Source: DATHBD01 sp035296325
Lineage (GTDB): Bacteria > Actinomycetota > Actinomycetes > Mycobacteriales > Micromonosporaceae
NCBI GenBank assembly: GCA_035296325.1
Contig: DATHBD010000082.1
Location: 124,001-188,000 of the forward strand
Reading direction: 5' to 3'
DNA length: 64,000 bases
Each line of letters begins with the position of its first letter. The first letter of the stretch is position 1. This document shows, piece after piece, positions 16,323 to 25,405 of this stretch. Position numbers and translations under genes: made by a program. The notes under the pieces are model-generated. The model saw only the letters and a program-made list of their open reading frames with translations. It ran no database searches and was not told the DNA's origin.

Positions 16323-18754
16323 CCGGGTATGGATGGCTTCACCCCCGCGATCGGGAACCTCGCCTGAACGGTCCAGCCATTCGGTGCGGGCCCGCGCGTC
16401 GTCAGGGCTCCACCGACGGCATCCACCCGTTCCCTCAGGGCTGCCAGCACGGCCGCCCGCGGCGACGTGGCGAGATCGGCGACGATCAACCGTACGTCGT
16501 CGTCGCCGTACTCCACCGTCACCACCGGCCGCCCGGCGTCGCGCGTGCCGCCGGGCGGCAGCACCGACTCCACCAGCCGGTACGAGCACAGCTCCACCTC
16601 CGGCGGGAGTGGTCGCTGGACACCGCGGACCCGCAGACTCGCCGTAGGGCTGGCGTCATCCGCGGACCTGCAGAGGTCGAGCACCCCGGCCAGGGTTGGC
16701 TCCGGCGACCGCGGCCCCACCCGGACGCCGCCGCGGAGCACGGTGAGCAGCTCTCGCATGGCGGCCAGCGCCGCCCGACCCCGCGCCATGGCGGCCGCCA
16801 CGCGATCGGATTCGGTTTGGCCGGGATCGCCACATTCCGCGATGGCGACCAGCCGCTCGGTATGGCCGAGGACCTGTTCCCGCAGGCCCGAGGCGAGGCG
16901 GACCCGTTCCCCGCGGGCCGCGGCAACCGCTCGGCTGGTGGCCGCGTGCAGCATGGCCGCGTCGCGCGCCGACCGTCGCGATCGGGTCCGGCGGACGCGC
17001 CAGCCCAGCGCCCAGGTGGGAAGCAGCAGCGCGATCAGCGTCAGCATGACCAGAGCCGCGCCGAAGATGGCGAAACCGAGGCGCTGGTCGGCCGGCGTAC
17101 TGCGGTCATCGAGCGCGAAGACACCGGCGACGGCACCGCCGGTCACGCCGACGGCAGCGGCCGATACCCAGGTGAGCGCCGGCGGCCCGGCGTAGGCGCC
17201 GACCGAGTACACCGCGACGAACTGCGCACCGGCCATCATCCACAGCTGCTCCGTCCCGCCCCACGGCAGCACGTCGAACCGGACCAGCGCCCAGCCCAGT
17301 GTGGCGACGCCGAGCATCCCGGCGAGCACCAGCCACGGACAACGCCGCCGCCAGAGCAGCAGGCCACCATGCACGAGGACGACCAGGCACAGCAGCGCGG
17401 CGGCCGCCGGCGTGGTACGGACGAAGCCGCCGGACGGCGACGGCTCTGCCATCGACTCCAGCCCCGCAACGAGCGGGAGCGCCACGGCAAGTGCCGCCAC
17501 GAGTCCGTCGAGCAGCTTGACGTGCCGATGCCTGGTGTTCCAGACCGGATCCGCCGGCCCTGCCACCGGCGCCGGCGTGCGGACCGGCATGGCGCGCAGG
17601 GGCAGTACCGCACGCACGGACCACCCACCGCCGGGTCGCGGACCGGCGTGCACCTCCCCGCCGAACTCCCCGGCTCTGGCTTTCATGCCGGCGATGCCGC
17701 TTCCCGAACCGAGGTCGAAGGCGCTGTCCGCGCAGTCTGGTCCCGCATCGTCGACGAACAGGCGGATCTCCGTCACGGCGCGGAGCACCCGGACGGTCAC
17801 CGGCCCGCCGCCGGCGTAGCGCAGTGCGTTGGTCAACGACTCCCGGGCGATCCGGTACACGGCCGCCTCCACATCGACCGGCATCACGTCCGACGTCCCC
17901 TCGACGGTGTACCGGACGGACAGGCCGAGCCGTTCGAATCCGGCGATCAGGTCGGTCATGCCGTGCAACGACGCATCCGGGGTGCGCTCGTCACCGGGAG
18001 TGTCGGCGATGGACACCAGATGGCGCAGCGAGGTGACGGTCTGCCGGCCGGCCGTGCCGGCGTACCCGAGCGCCTGCCCGACCAGCGCCGGTGACCGGTC
18101 CCCCAGCCGGTGCGCCGCGCCGAGGTTGACCACGATCGCGGTCAAATGATGTGCCGCGACGTCGTGCAGTTCGCGCGCCAGGCGTTCCCGCTCACCTGCG
18201 GCCGCATACCGCTCGTCGTCCTCGGCGCGGGCCAGACGGGCGGCGATCGCCTCCTGTCTGGCACCGCCGTGCCGCCTCGATCGCCCGAACAGGACCGTCA
18301 TGCTCAACAACGCCACGCTGAGTACGCCGTTGAGCACCACCGCGAGCCATCCCGCTCGGGTGGCCAGTTCCGCGATCACGCCGGCGACCGCGGTCACCGT
18401 CAGGCAGTTCACCGCGACCCGGGCGGTCCGATAGCGGGCCACCGAGTACAGCACCACGAGGTCGCCGTAGGCGAGGACCACCGTTTCGACATCCAGACCG
18501 GCAACCGTGAGGACGACCCGCCCGATGCCTACGGCCACCCAGGCCGGAACCGGTGACACCCGGCGCACGCTCAACGCCACCAGGGACCAGGCGGTGGCGA
18601 TGCCGACGATCAGCAACTCGGCGCCGGCCACCTGGCGGTTCGCCACCCAGGGCACGAGCGGCCAGGCGACGAGCTGCAGCACGCCGAGCACGCCGGGTAG
18701 CCGAAGGTCACGGCGGTTCGGGCGGCGGACGAGCCGGCCGGTGACGCCTCGCAT
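16319..18754 (-). CDS. Tandem membrane histidine kinase, second module degenerate
   Basis: An unusually long NarL-type sensor kinase, 811 residues. The first half has about six membrane helices (20-165), a HisKA_3 dimerisation helix with the phosphoacceptor in RELARELHDVAAHHLT (about 195), and an ATPase domain with RESLTNALRYAGGG and GSGIAGMKARA. The second half repeats the plan: new membrane helices (about 425-560), a dimerisation-like helix reading LASGLREQVLGH, where the usual Glu-Leu-His-Asp is lost, and an ATPase-like remnant without a proper N-box. The protein therefore looks like two fused kinases, one active and one sensory or regulatory. ATG 18754 follows GGGGGGAGGG. It is coupled to the response regulator by a four-base overlap. 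Confidence 0.9.
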   Translation of the reverse strand: MRGVTGRLVRRPNRRDLRLPGVLGVLQLVAWPLVPWVANRQVAGAELLIVGIATAWSLVALSVRRVSPVPAWVAVGIGRVVLTVAGLDVETVVLAYGDLVVLYSVARYRTARVAVNCLTVTAVAGVIAELATRAGWLAVVLNGVLSVALLSMTVLFGRSRRHGGARQEAIAARLARAEDDERYAAAGERERLARELHDVAAHHLTAIVVNLGAAHRLGDRSPALVGQALGYAGTAGRQTVTSLRHLVSIADTPGDERTPDASLHGMTDLIAGFERLGLSVRYTVEGTSDVMPVDVEAAVYRIARESLTNALRYAGGGPVTVRVLRAVTEIRLFVDDAGPDCADSAFDLGSGSGIAGMKARAGEFGGEVHAGPRPGGGWSVRAVLPLRAMPVRTPAPVAGPADPVWNTRHRHVKLLDGLVAALAVALPLVAGLESMAEPSPSGGFVRTTPAAAALLCLVVLVHGGLLLWRRRCPWLVLAGMLGVATLGWALVRFDVLPWGGTEQLWMMAGAQFVAVYSVGAYAGPPALTWVSAAAVGVTGGAVAGVFALDDRSTPADQRLGFAIFGAALVMLTLIALLLPTWALGWRVRRTRSRRSARDAAMLHAATSRAVAAARGERVRLASGLREQVLGHTERLVAIAECGDPGQTESDRVAAAMARGRAALAAMRELLTVLRGGVRVGPRSPEPTLAGVLDLCRSADDASPTASLRVRGVQRPLPPEVELCSYRLVESVLPPGGTRDAGRPVVTVEYGDDDVRLIVADLATSPRAAVLAALRERVDAVGGALTTRGPAPNGWTVQARFPIAGVKPSIPG

Positions 18755-18851
18755 GATCCCTCCCCCCGCTACGACGCACAGCGACCGTACCGCTGCCGAC
18801 GGCCGACGGAGTCGCCCGAGGGAGGGAGAGCGCGGTAGATCCTTGGTTGGA

Positions 18852-18895
18852 GGCGCCGGTGGGCCGGGCGGTTTCCCGCCCGGCCCACCGGCGCC
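18852..18895 (-). terminator. Perfect 20-bp hairpin after the GH35 gene
   Basis: Two perfectly complementary 20-base arms (18852-18871 and 18876-18895) flank a TTTC loop. It sits 15 bases beyond the stop of the GH35 gene and upstream of the tandem kinase gene, all on the minus strand. There is no T-run, as is usual in actinomycetes. It probably stops read-through into the kinase operon. Confidence 0.7.
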
Positions 18896-18909
18896 CGCTG
18901 TCGGGTGGA

Positions 18910-21900
18910 TCAGCCCGTGCAGGTGACCCGGGCGTCCGCCCAGTCCGCATGGTCCAGGCCGACCCCGTTGCCGGCGTCGCCGACCACCAGCCGGACCACC
19001 TGCGCGCCGGTGATGTCCACATCGACCACCGCCGACGGGCTGCTGCCGGTGAGCGTCGGCGAGGTGTAGCGCGCCACGCCGTCGGCCACCACCGAGAAGA
19101 CCACGGATCCGCTGGCGCCGACCTCGTCGTCGAGCCCCACGGTCGCGGCGAACCGGGTGCAGCGCCCACCCAGGTTGAGGGCCACGTCGCTGTTGGCGTG
19201 CACCCCCAGCCCGGAGGCGTACACCGTGCCACCCAGCGTGATCGGCCTGCCGTCACCCGCGGCCGCCTCGCCGTTGCTCGTGTTGCGCTCCACCGGGCCC
19301 CACCCGTTCGCCAGGGACTGGAACGGCAGCGAACTGACCGCGGTCGTGCCGGGCGGCGGGTCCGTGGGATCGGTCGGGCCCGAGCCGCCGTAGCCGGGGC
19401 TGTTCACCATGGCCACCTGTAGCGGCGAGACGTGCGACCCGTACGACTCCAGTCGCACCGTGCCCAGCCCGCCGGTGGTGGCGTCGGAGTTCCACACCGC
19501 GATGGCGATGGTGTTGTTCCCGTTGGGGTTCAGGATGCCGTTCGGGATCGGGAAGCTGTGCTGCGGCCCGACATTGTTGATGTAGCGGCCCATGTGCCAG
19601 CCGTTGACGAAGATCTGCGCCCGGTACTGCTTGCTGGCCGGGTCGTCGATCCGGATACCCAGTGAAGTGTCCTGGCCGGCCGGCATGTTGAGCGCCACGT
19701 TGCTGCGGTACCAGACGACGCCGGGTGTGGTGCTGGAGTGCGGCGTGGTGACGGTCTGCCAGCCGGAGTCCGGGAAGCCCGGCAGGTGCCAGCCGGAGCG
19801 CTCACCGAACATCCCACCGGTGTTCATCGGCCCGCGTACCGGGTCGACCAGGTTCTGCCCGCCCTGTGCGCCCTGGATGCGCCAGGTGACCGGATTGGCG
19901 GTGGAGCCGGTGAGGCTCGCGCCGATCAGGCCCCGCGCCTCCTTGTGCGTGTCGTTGTGCTGGTAGTCCTCGTTGTGGCCCTGGTTGTTGACCAGGACCG
20001 AGACCACGTTGTCGGCCCCTTGGCGCACCGCGCCGGCGGGGAACGTGAAGGTGCGCTGCGAGGATCTGCCGCTGCCGGTCGGGTTGCTGCTGCCGAGGAA
20101 CCGGCCGTTGAGCCACACGGACCAGATGCCGGCCCGGCCGGTGATGGCGGAGAGGTTGATCCCGGTCTGGCCGCTGTTGCCGGTGAAGTGGCCGCGGTAC
20201 CACAGATTCCCGTAGTGGTAGCCGTAGTCGTCGGCGAACAGGATCGGCCGGGTGACCGGCGTGGTGGTGCTGTTGGACGTGGTCTTGTTCGCCACCGTCC
20301 AGGCCGAGTCGTTGAAGGCCAGCTGCGCCTCCGGCGACTCGGTGGCGTACCGCCAGGTGTTCAGCGCGGGCAGGGTGACCGGCCGCGGTCCGGCGAGTGC
20401 GCCCTGCAGACTGCCGCTGGTGGTGGCAGTGGTCGGCAGCGCGGCGCCGTTCCAGGTCACCGCGCCGGCGGTGGAGAAGACCTCCAGGTCGCCGGCGGTG
20501 GCGACATCGCCGGTCAGGTTGAGCGTGGTGCCGCTGGTGGCGGCGGAACGCAGCAGATACGACCCGCGTACCAGCACCGGTCCGGCGGTGGTGTCCTGCC
20601 GCCAGAACGTGGCGGCCGTCTCGTCGGTGCCGAGCAGCAGCAGCAACGGCCGTTCGCCACCGGTGATCAGCACCCGGGCCAGCCCGCCGTGCGTGTAGTT
20701 CAGCCGCAGGTCGTCGGTCGCGGCGTTGTAGGTGCTGGTGACCGAGCCGCTGAGCACGGTGACCGTGGGCTGGGTGGCGTAGCGCAGCATGGTCTCGCCG
20801 GCCTGGCCGTTGCGGCCGTACAGCAGCGCCACGTCCCGGTCGCCGATCTGCGCGTGGGTCATGATCTCCGAGGTGGAGTACTGCAACTGCTGCGAACCCA
20901 TCCGGTAGTTCGCCACGAGGATCTTCGAGTCCCGCCCGGCCAGGGTGATCGCCGTGCCGGGCTGGTACGGGACCCGCGGGTAGGACCCCGCCGAGCCGAG
21001 GTTCAGCGACATGGTCGTCGAGTCGGTGGTGGTCGCGGTCGAGTCACGGTGCCGCAGGGTGTGGAACTGGGTGCCGGTGTCCGGGTTCACCCGGGCGGTG
21101 TCCTGGATGACGGTCGAGCTCAGCGTCGCCGCGGGAGCCGCGTCCGTCTTGGTCAGTGGCGCCACCGCCTGGGTGAAGTACCCGATCCGCTTGTCCTCGT
21201 CGTACTTGGCGCTCAGCTGGCGACCCTCGGTGATGGCCGCGCCGTAGTCGTAGGAGCTGTACACCTGCTGCGGGTCGGGCTGCCAACCCCACGATGTGCC
21301 GCCGTAGGCCATGTAGAAGTTCTGCTCGGTCACGCCCTGGGCGATGTTGTCCTTGTAGAAGACCTTCTGGAACTCCACGCCGGTGAGCTGCCGGCAACGG
21401 TCGTAGCCGGGGCCGCCCCACGGGTCGAACGCACCGCCCTGGAACTCGGCGATCCGCAGCGGGTGCCCCGCGTAGCGGGCCCAGTTGTAGCTCTGGGTCG
21501 GCCGCCACACCGTCGGGTTGGAGCAGTTGAAGCCCTGCGGGTAGGAGTCCGGGCTGTCCACGTCCAGCCCGCCGGTGCCGCTGATGAAGTTGTTGTTGTG
21601 GTTACCGGTCAGCGGCACGGTGATGCCGTCGGCACGGGCCCGGCGCTTGAGGTGCTCCATGTACTGGTCGGCCTGGGCCGAGGTGTCGTAGAACTCGTTC
21701 TCCACCTGGTACGACACGACCGTGCCGCCGCCGTTGGTGATCTGGTATTTCGCGATGATCGGGTTGATCCGCGACAGCCACTCGTCGGCGGCGGCGCGGA
21801 AGTCCGCGGCGTTGCTGCGGGCCCGACCGGGCTGGGTGGTCAGCCACGCCGGGAACCCGCCGCTGTCCACCTCGGCATTGATGTACGGCCCGGGCCGGGC

Positions 21901-22347
21901 CATCACGTAGATGCCGACCTCGGCGGCGATGGCGAGCAACCGGTCCACGTCGCGGACGCCGGTGAAGTCGTACACACCCGGCTTGGGCGAGTGGTAGGCC
22001 CAGCTGAAGTACAGGGAGGTGGCGTTGAACCCGGATGCCTTCATCTTGACCAGGACGTCGCGCCACAGGTCCGGGCTCGGCAGCCGGAAGTAGTGGAACT
22101 CGCCGGACCAGAAGTAGACGCGCCTGCCCCCGATGAAAAAGGAGTACCCGTCGAAGGTGACCGTCTGCGGCACCGCGGCCGCGGCACCGGCCACCGTGGG
22201 TGCGGCGGCCCGGTCGGGCGCGGCGGTCGCCGGTGCTGCGCTCAGTACGGCGGCGCCGACGACGGCTGCGGCGAGCAGGCGCACGCCGATGCGGCGGGGA
22301 AATGAAAGCCGGCGCGGCCGGCGGGCGGCGGGATGGGTCACGGACAC
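18910..22347 (-). CDS. Secreted beta-galactosidase GH35 with C-terminal NPCBM domain
   Basis: An 1145-residue exported enzyme. A signal peptide (about 1-43, ending PATAAP) is followed by a GH35 TIM barrel (about 60-395), with acid/base Glu in VENEF (about 217) and nucleophile in AEFQGGAFDPWGG (about 300). Beta-galactosidase domains 2, 4 and 5, jelly-roll folds, fill about 400-980 (LWYRGHFTG; VWLNGRFLG; IFVNGWHMGRY). A Pro/Thr linker leads to an NPCBM-type sugar-binding domain (about 1008-1145). It likely releases terminal galactose from plant galactans or glycoproteins outside the cell. The GTG at 22347 is preferred over a TTG at 22353 because GAGAGG lies six bases before it. Confidence 0.93.
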   Translation of the reverse strand: MSVTHPAARRPRRLSFPRRIGVRLLAAAVVGAAVLSAAPATAAPDRAAAPTVAGAAAAVPQTVTFDGYSFFIGGRRVYFWSGEFHYFRLPSPDLWRDVLVKMKASGFNATSLYFSWAYHSPKPGVYDFTGVRDVDRLLAIAAEVGIYVMARPGPYINAEVDSGGFPAWLTTQPGRARSNAADFRAAADEWLSRINPIIAKYQITNGGGTVVSYQVENEFYDTSAQADQYMEHLKRRARADGITVPLTGNHNNNFISGTGGLDVDSPDSYPQGFNCSNPTVWRPTQSYNWARYAGHPLRIAEFQGGAFDPWGGPGYDRCRQLTGVEFQKVFYKDNIAQGVTEQNFYMAYGGTSWGWQPDPQQVYSSYDYGAAITEGRQLSAKYDEDKRIGYFTQAVAPLTKTDAAPAATLSSTVIQDTARVNPDTGTQFHTLRHRDSTATTTDSTTMSLNLGSAGSYPRVPYQPGTAITLAGRDSKILVANYRMGSQQLQYSTSEIMTHAQIGDRDVALLYGRNGQAGETMLRYATQPTVTVLSGSVTSTYNAATDDLRLNYTHGGLARVLITGGERPLLLLLGTDETAATFWRQDTTAGPVLVRGSYLLRSAATSGTTLNLTGDVATAGDLEVFSTAGAVTWNGAALPTTATTSGSLQGALAGPRPVTLPALNTWRYATESPEAQLAFNDSAWTVANKTTSNSTTTPVTRPILFADDYGYHYGNLWYRGHFTGNSGQTGINLSAITGRAGIWSVWLNGRFLGSSNPTGSGRSSQRTFTFPAGAVRQGADNVVSVLVNNQGHNEDYQHNDTHKEARGLIGASLTGSTANPVTWRIQGAQGGQNLVDPVRGPMNTGGMFGERSGWHLPGFPDSGWQTVTTPHSSTTPGVVWYRSNVALNMPAGQDTSLGIRIDDPASKQYRAQIFVNGWHMGRYINNVGPQHSFPIPNGILNPNGNNTIAIAVWNSDATTGGLGTVRLESYGSHVSPLQVAMVNSPGYGGSGPTDPTDPPPGTTAVSSLPFQSLANGWGPVERNTSNGEAAAGDGRPITLGGTVYASGLGVHANSDVALNLGGRCTRFAATVGLDDEVGASGSVVFSVVADGVARYTSPTLTGSSPSAVVDVDITGAQVVRLVVGDAGNGVGLDHADWADARVTCTG

Positions 22348-22698
22348 GGGCAACCTCTCGGGCCACGGGTGGGCATCGAGGACCGGCCGACAGCGGAATC
22401 GGTCGAACTGGCTTATCGATGGGGATGAACGTGTTGACGCTCCCAGACTCCGTGAATCCTTTCAAGGGCCAACCGCTGATCGAAATGCGTGTGGAGCCGT
22501 CCGAGCGAGTGCCGAATCGCAGCGCAGATCGCGCGGGGTGACGTCCGAATCGCCGCCCGCCTTCAATTCCGGCGTTCGTCCCCGGAACGGGCAAGGAACG
22601 CAAACGGACCACCGACCACGGTTGGCAACCGGTGGTCGGTGGTCCCTGAGGACGGCCCCGCCGGCATGGGCCCATGCCCACGGCGGCGGCGCGCGCCG
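22348..22698. other. Intergenic region upstream of GH35 gene
   Basis: A 351-base gap upstream of the GH35 gene and downstream of the 48-residue protein gene. It contains the hairpin listed separately. No promoter fits the consensus well on the minus strand (the best are partial matches near 22430-22470). I see no other gene in it. Confidence 0.6.
22606..22645 (-). terminator. Hairpin terminator after the 48-residue protein gene
   Basis: GGACCACCGACCAC (22606-22619) pairs perfectly with GTGGTCGGTGGTCC (22632-22645), and the inner GGTT/AACC bases extend the stem. It lies about 55 bases downstream of the stop codon of the small basic protein gene. Confidence 0.6.
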
Positions 22699-22845
22699 CT
22701 AGCGCCGCTTGTTGAAGCGCGCCGCCAGCTGGCGGAGCTTCTGCTGGTTCTGCGGCTTGGACAGCTCGCGGCGACCCCGCTCCACCGCCCGCTGCCCGCT
22801 CGGGCTGCTCAGAAATGCCTTGAGCCGCTGAACTATCGATGCCAT
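22699..22845 (-). CDS. Small basic protein, 48 residues
   Basis: A short, strongly basic protein (many Arg and Lys, two predicted helices: SIVQRLKAFLSSP and QQKLRQLAARFNKRR). A good AAGGAGG ribosome site precedes the ATG at 22845 by about nine bases, and a perfect hairpin follows the stop, which argues for a genuine monocistronic gene. Similar tiny proteins occur in other actinomycetes as far as I recall. The role is unknown; nucleic-acid or membrane association would suit the charge. Confidence 0.6.
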   Translation of the reverse strand: MASIVQRLKAFLSSPSGQRAVERGRRELSKPQNQQKLRQLAARFNKRR

Positions 22846-22965
22846 CCGAACTCGCCTCCTTGTTGAGCTTCGCGTGTGTCGTCGTACCCAGGACAACGGC
22901 AAACGAACGCATTTGTTCCTGCTCAGCAACCTGCCGGCTCGCGGGAGCCGCCGCATCGGGCGGCG

Positions 22966-23688
22966 TTACGACGCCGTGACGCCTGCTACGTAGACAGTAT
23001 TGGTGGCGTCCCGATCCTGCAGCGGGTTCGGAAACCGCACCACATGCGCCCGCCAGCTCGCAAAAATTTCCGCCAGCACGCCGGTGAAGGCCTCGTCCGG
23101 TGGATCGTTCGACCAGAGCGCGAACACGCCGCCGGGACGCAGGTGCCCGGCAAGTCGACGCAGGCCGGCCGGCGTGTAGAACGGCGCGTGGCTGGGGTGC
23201 AGCACCTGGCTCGGGGTGTGGTCGACGTCCAGCAGAATCGCGTGGAAGCGGCGGCCCGGCGCATCGGGATCGAACCCGGCGGCGTCCCGCGCCATCGCGA
23301 AGAAGTCGCCCTGCACCAATCGGCTGCGTGAGTCCGAGATCAACGGGCGGGCCATCGGCAGCAGCTCGCGCCGGTGCCAGTCGATCACCTCGCCGAGCGC
23401 CTCGACCACGGTCAGCGACCGCACCCGGGGATCCTCCAGGACGGCGCGGGCGGTGTAGCCGAGCCCGAGGCCACCCACGACGACGTCGAGCTCTGTGCCG
23501 TGCGCCTCGGCCAGGCCGAGCCGGGCCAGCTCGATCTCCGCGACAGTGAACAGGCTGGACATGAGGAACTCGTCGTCGAGCTTCACTTCGTAGACATCGA
23601 CGTTGAGGGAGGGCTCCACGCGGCGCCGCAGGCTGATCGCGCCGATTGGCGTCTCCCGCCAGTCGAGCTCTTCGAACCTGGCGCTCAC
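22966..23688 (-). CDS. Spermidine synthase-like methyltransferase-fold protein
   Basis: A 240-residue protein with the Rossmann-type fold of polyamine synthases. LDVVVGGLGLGYTARAVLED gives the nucleotide-binding loop, VVEALGEVIDWH the acidic residue after strand 2, and HAILLDVDHTPSQVLHP a DxD-type motif. The last resembles the active-site region of SpeE but is altered. Many actinobacterial relatives are annotated spermidine synthase without evidence. The GTG at 23688 follows GGAGGG; the ATG at 23718 is an alternative that adds ten residues. Confidence 0.75.
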   Translation of the reverse strand: MSARFEELDWRETPIGAISLRRRVEPSLNVDVYEVKLDDEFLMSSLFTVAEIELARLGLAEAHGTELDVVVGGLGLGYTARAVLEDPRVRSLTVVEALGEVIDWHRRELLPMARPLISDSRSRLVQGDFFAMARDAAGFDPDAPGRRFHAILLDVDHTPSQVLHPSHAPFYTPAGLRRLAGHLRPGGVFALWSNDPPDEAFTGVLAEIFASWRAHVVRFPNPLQDRDATNTVYVAGVTAS

Positions 23689-23770
23689 ACCCTGCCCTCC
23701 TGGATACCGTAGGGTCATCGCGCAGTGGACCAAACCCGGCGATCCGGGACACATTACCCGCAGACGAGAA

Positions 23771-23810
23771 CGTCCCGCGTCCGGCTCCCGAGGGAGCCCG
23801 ACGCGGGACG
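23771..23810 (-). terminator. Hairpin terminator after the peroxidase gene
   Basis: CGTCCCGCGTC (23771-23781) pairs with GACGCGGGACG (23800-23810), followed inside by GGCTCC/GGAGCC pairing with one C-C mismatch. It lies 15 bases beyond the peroxidase stop codon on the minus strand. Confidence 0.65.
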
Positions 23811-23824
23811 CGCGTTCTATCAGC

Positions 23825-25405
23825 CTAGTAGTCGACCTTGCCCTGAGCGTAATCTGCGAAGTTCATGACGGTGAACTCGTTTCTGCCCGTCATCGGCGTG
23901 AAGCCCGACTTCGCGTTGAGGTACGAGTCCTTGTCACCGTTCAGGATGCACATGATCACCTCGCCCACGATCGTGCTGCCCAACTTACCGAGCGTCTGAC
24001 CGCCATTCGCAGGGTCGAGCATCGGCTCCGCGAGGACGTAGAACCATAGCGGCAACTCCGCGCGCCACTCGGGTTTACGGAGCACCTTGGCCAAGTCGGT
24101 CTGTCCGGCGTTCTCGACACTCACGGCGAATTCTTCGTTGGTGTGCACCTTCAAGCCGGGTACCTCGCCGAGCATCTCCCGGGCAACCGCCTGTCCGGAC
24201 GGCAGGTTCAATTGCCGGCCGCGCCTCAGGTTGCGCTGGGCCAGGGAGACCACTCCATCGTTGACAACCGTGGGAGGCAGGGTGAACAGCGGAGTCGCCA
24301 GCCGGGGATCGATCACGCGAGCCATGTTCCGCTGCTTTTTCGGATCGGAACTGAAGAAGCGTTCCCACTCGATCACCTTGTTGGCCGGCAGCCGCTGAGA
24401 CCCGTGGAGGTCGGGGAAGGTGAGAACCGCCCCCGATGCGCTGTTCAAGACGTACGCCCCGCGGACCATGCTGTGCCCGAACCGGAACGCAGCCCCCGAG
24501 TACTCGAGCGGAATCTCAGGCTTCTGTGGGCTCTTCGGATTGAAGAACTGGCCCTTTTTCTTGGGGTTCGCCTTGACCGTTTCGAATATGTCCCGGTCCA
24601 GGACCCGCTTGAGGAACTCGTTCACGATCATCCACTGGAAGTGCCACTGGGTGATGCGCTGGGCCTCCGCGAACGTCGAAGCCTTCTTGTCCTCCAGGAG
24701 CCGGTTGTGGAACTTGAGGAACAACAGGTGGAACTGCGTAATGATGAGGTTCTCGTCGTTGCGGGCATCCCCGCACAGTGCAGTCCAGTTTCCTTCGTCT
24801 CGCGGCAGGTCTTCGGCGTAGTAGTTGCCGAGCCTCAGCCGCTTACCGTCGCTCTCGTACAGGTGCGCCTGCGGGCTCTTCGGATCCGGACCCTTCCCGT
24901 ACACCGACTGCAGATCGAACTTCGGGCTGTCGAAGTTCACGCCCTTTTCGTCGGTCGGCGACCCGGTCAGCGCCCTGCGGTCCAGCGTCATGTCGTGATC
25001 GACGAACTGACCGAAGAAGGTATAACCGGCCGTGACCGTCTTGTTGTCCAGCGTCGACGAAGGCGGTCGTGTCTCGGTCATCCACTTGGCGAGGTCGCTC
25101 AGCAGACTCTCGTCCGGGGTGAAGCCCTTCAGCTTCTTGAACATGTAGCCGAAGCGGCCCTCCGCGGCGCCCGGCGCGGCAGCCGCGTCCTCGCCCCGCG
25201 GCTTCATGCCGTGCTTGGTGAGCATCGTCGCCGCCTGCGCGGCACGGGTACCGCTGATCGCTCCGCCCGAGGTCGCCGCGACGATACCGCCCGCGGCGAC
25301 GGCTCCCGCCGCGGTTCCGATGACAGCGCGACGGGTCCAGCCGGGCGTGCCGGGTGCCGGCTCGGCACCAGCGTGGTCGGGGGCAAGGCTGCCTTCGTTA
25401 CTCAC
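23825..25405 (-). CDS. Tat-exported animal-type heme peroxidase
   Basis: A 526-residue protein of the animal heme peroxidase superfamily, using peroxide to oxidise a donor. A twin-arginine signal peptide (WTRRAVIGTAAGAVAAG; about 20-50) predicts export in folded, heme-loaded form. The distal-side helix reads GYTFFGQFVDHDMTLD (about 128-143). The proximal helix reads AAFRFGHSMVRGAYVLN (about 300-316), with the heme-ligand His. Both are intact. The family in bacteria includes cyclooxygenase-like and peroxidase proteins of uncertain physiology. The GTG at 25405 follows GGGAG by eight bases. The gene is alone with its own terminator. Confidence 0.88.
   Translation of the reverse strand: MSNEGSLAPDHAGAEPAPGTPGWTRRAVIGTAAGAVAAGGIVAATSGGAISGTRAAQAATMLTKHGMKPRGEDAAAAPGAAEGRFGYMFKKLKGFTPDESLLSDLAKWMTETRPPSSTLDNKTVTAGYTFFGQFVDHDMTLDRRALTGSPTDEKGVNFDSPKFDLQSVYGKGPDPKSPQAHLYESDGKRLRLGNYYAEDLPRDEGNWTALCGDARNDENLIITQFHLLFLKFHNRLLEDKKASTFAEAQRITQWHFQWMIVNEFLKRVLDRDIFETVKANPKKKGQFFNPKSPQKPEIPLEYSGAAFRFGHSMVRGAYVLNSASGAVLTFPDLHGSQRLPANKVIEWERFFSSDPKKQRNMARVIDPRLATPLFTLPPTVVNDGVVSLAQRNLRRGRQLNLPSGQAVAREMLGEVPGLKVHTNEEFAVSVENAGQTDLAKVLRKPEWRAELPLWFYVLAEPMLDPANGGQTLGKLGSTIVGEVIMCILNGDKDSYLNAKSGFTPMTGRNEFTVMNFADYAQGKVDY

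Noticed and set aside
19738..22305. Very long open frame on the plus strand, opposite the GH35 gene
   Set aside because: Antisense to a convincing secreted enzyme with catalytic motifs. It is composed of Gly, Arg, Val and Ala repeats typical of GC-biased antisense frames. Many similar shadows occur across the window.
22432..22445. TGTTGACGCTCCCA as a CebR/LacI-type operator upstream of GH35
   Set aside because: Only one half resembles the known palindrome; internal symmetry is poor and no promoter is adjacent.
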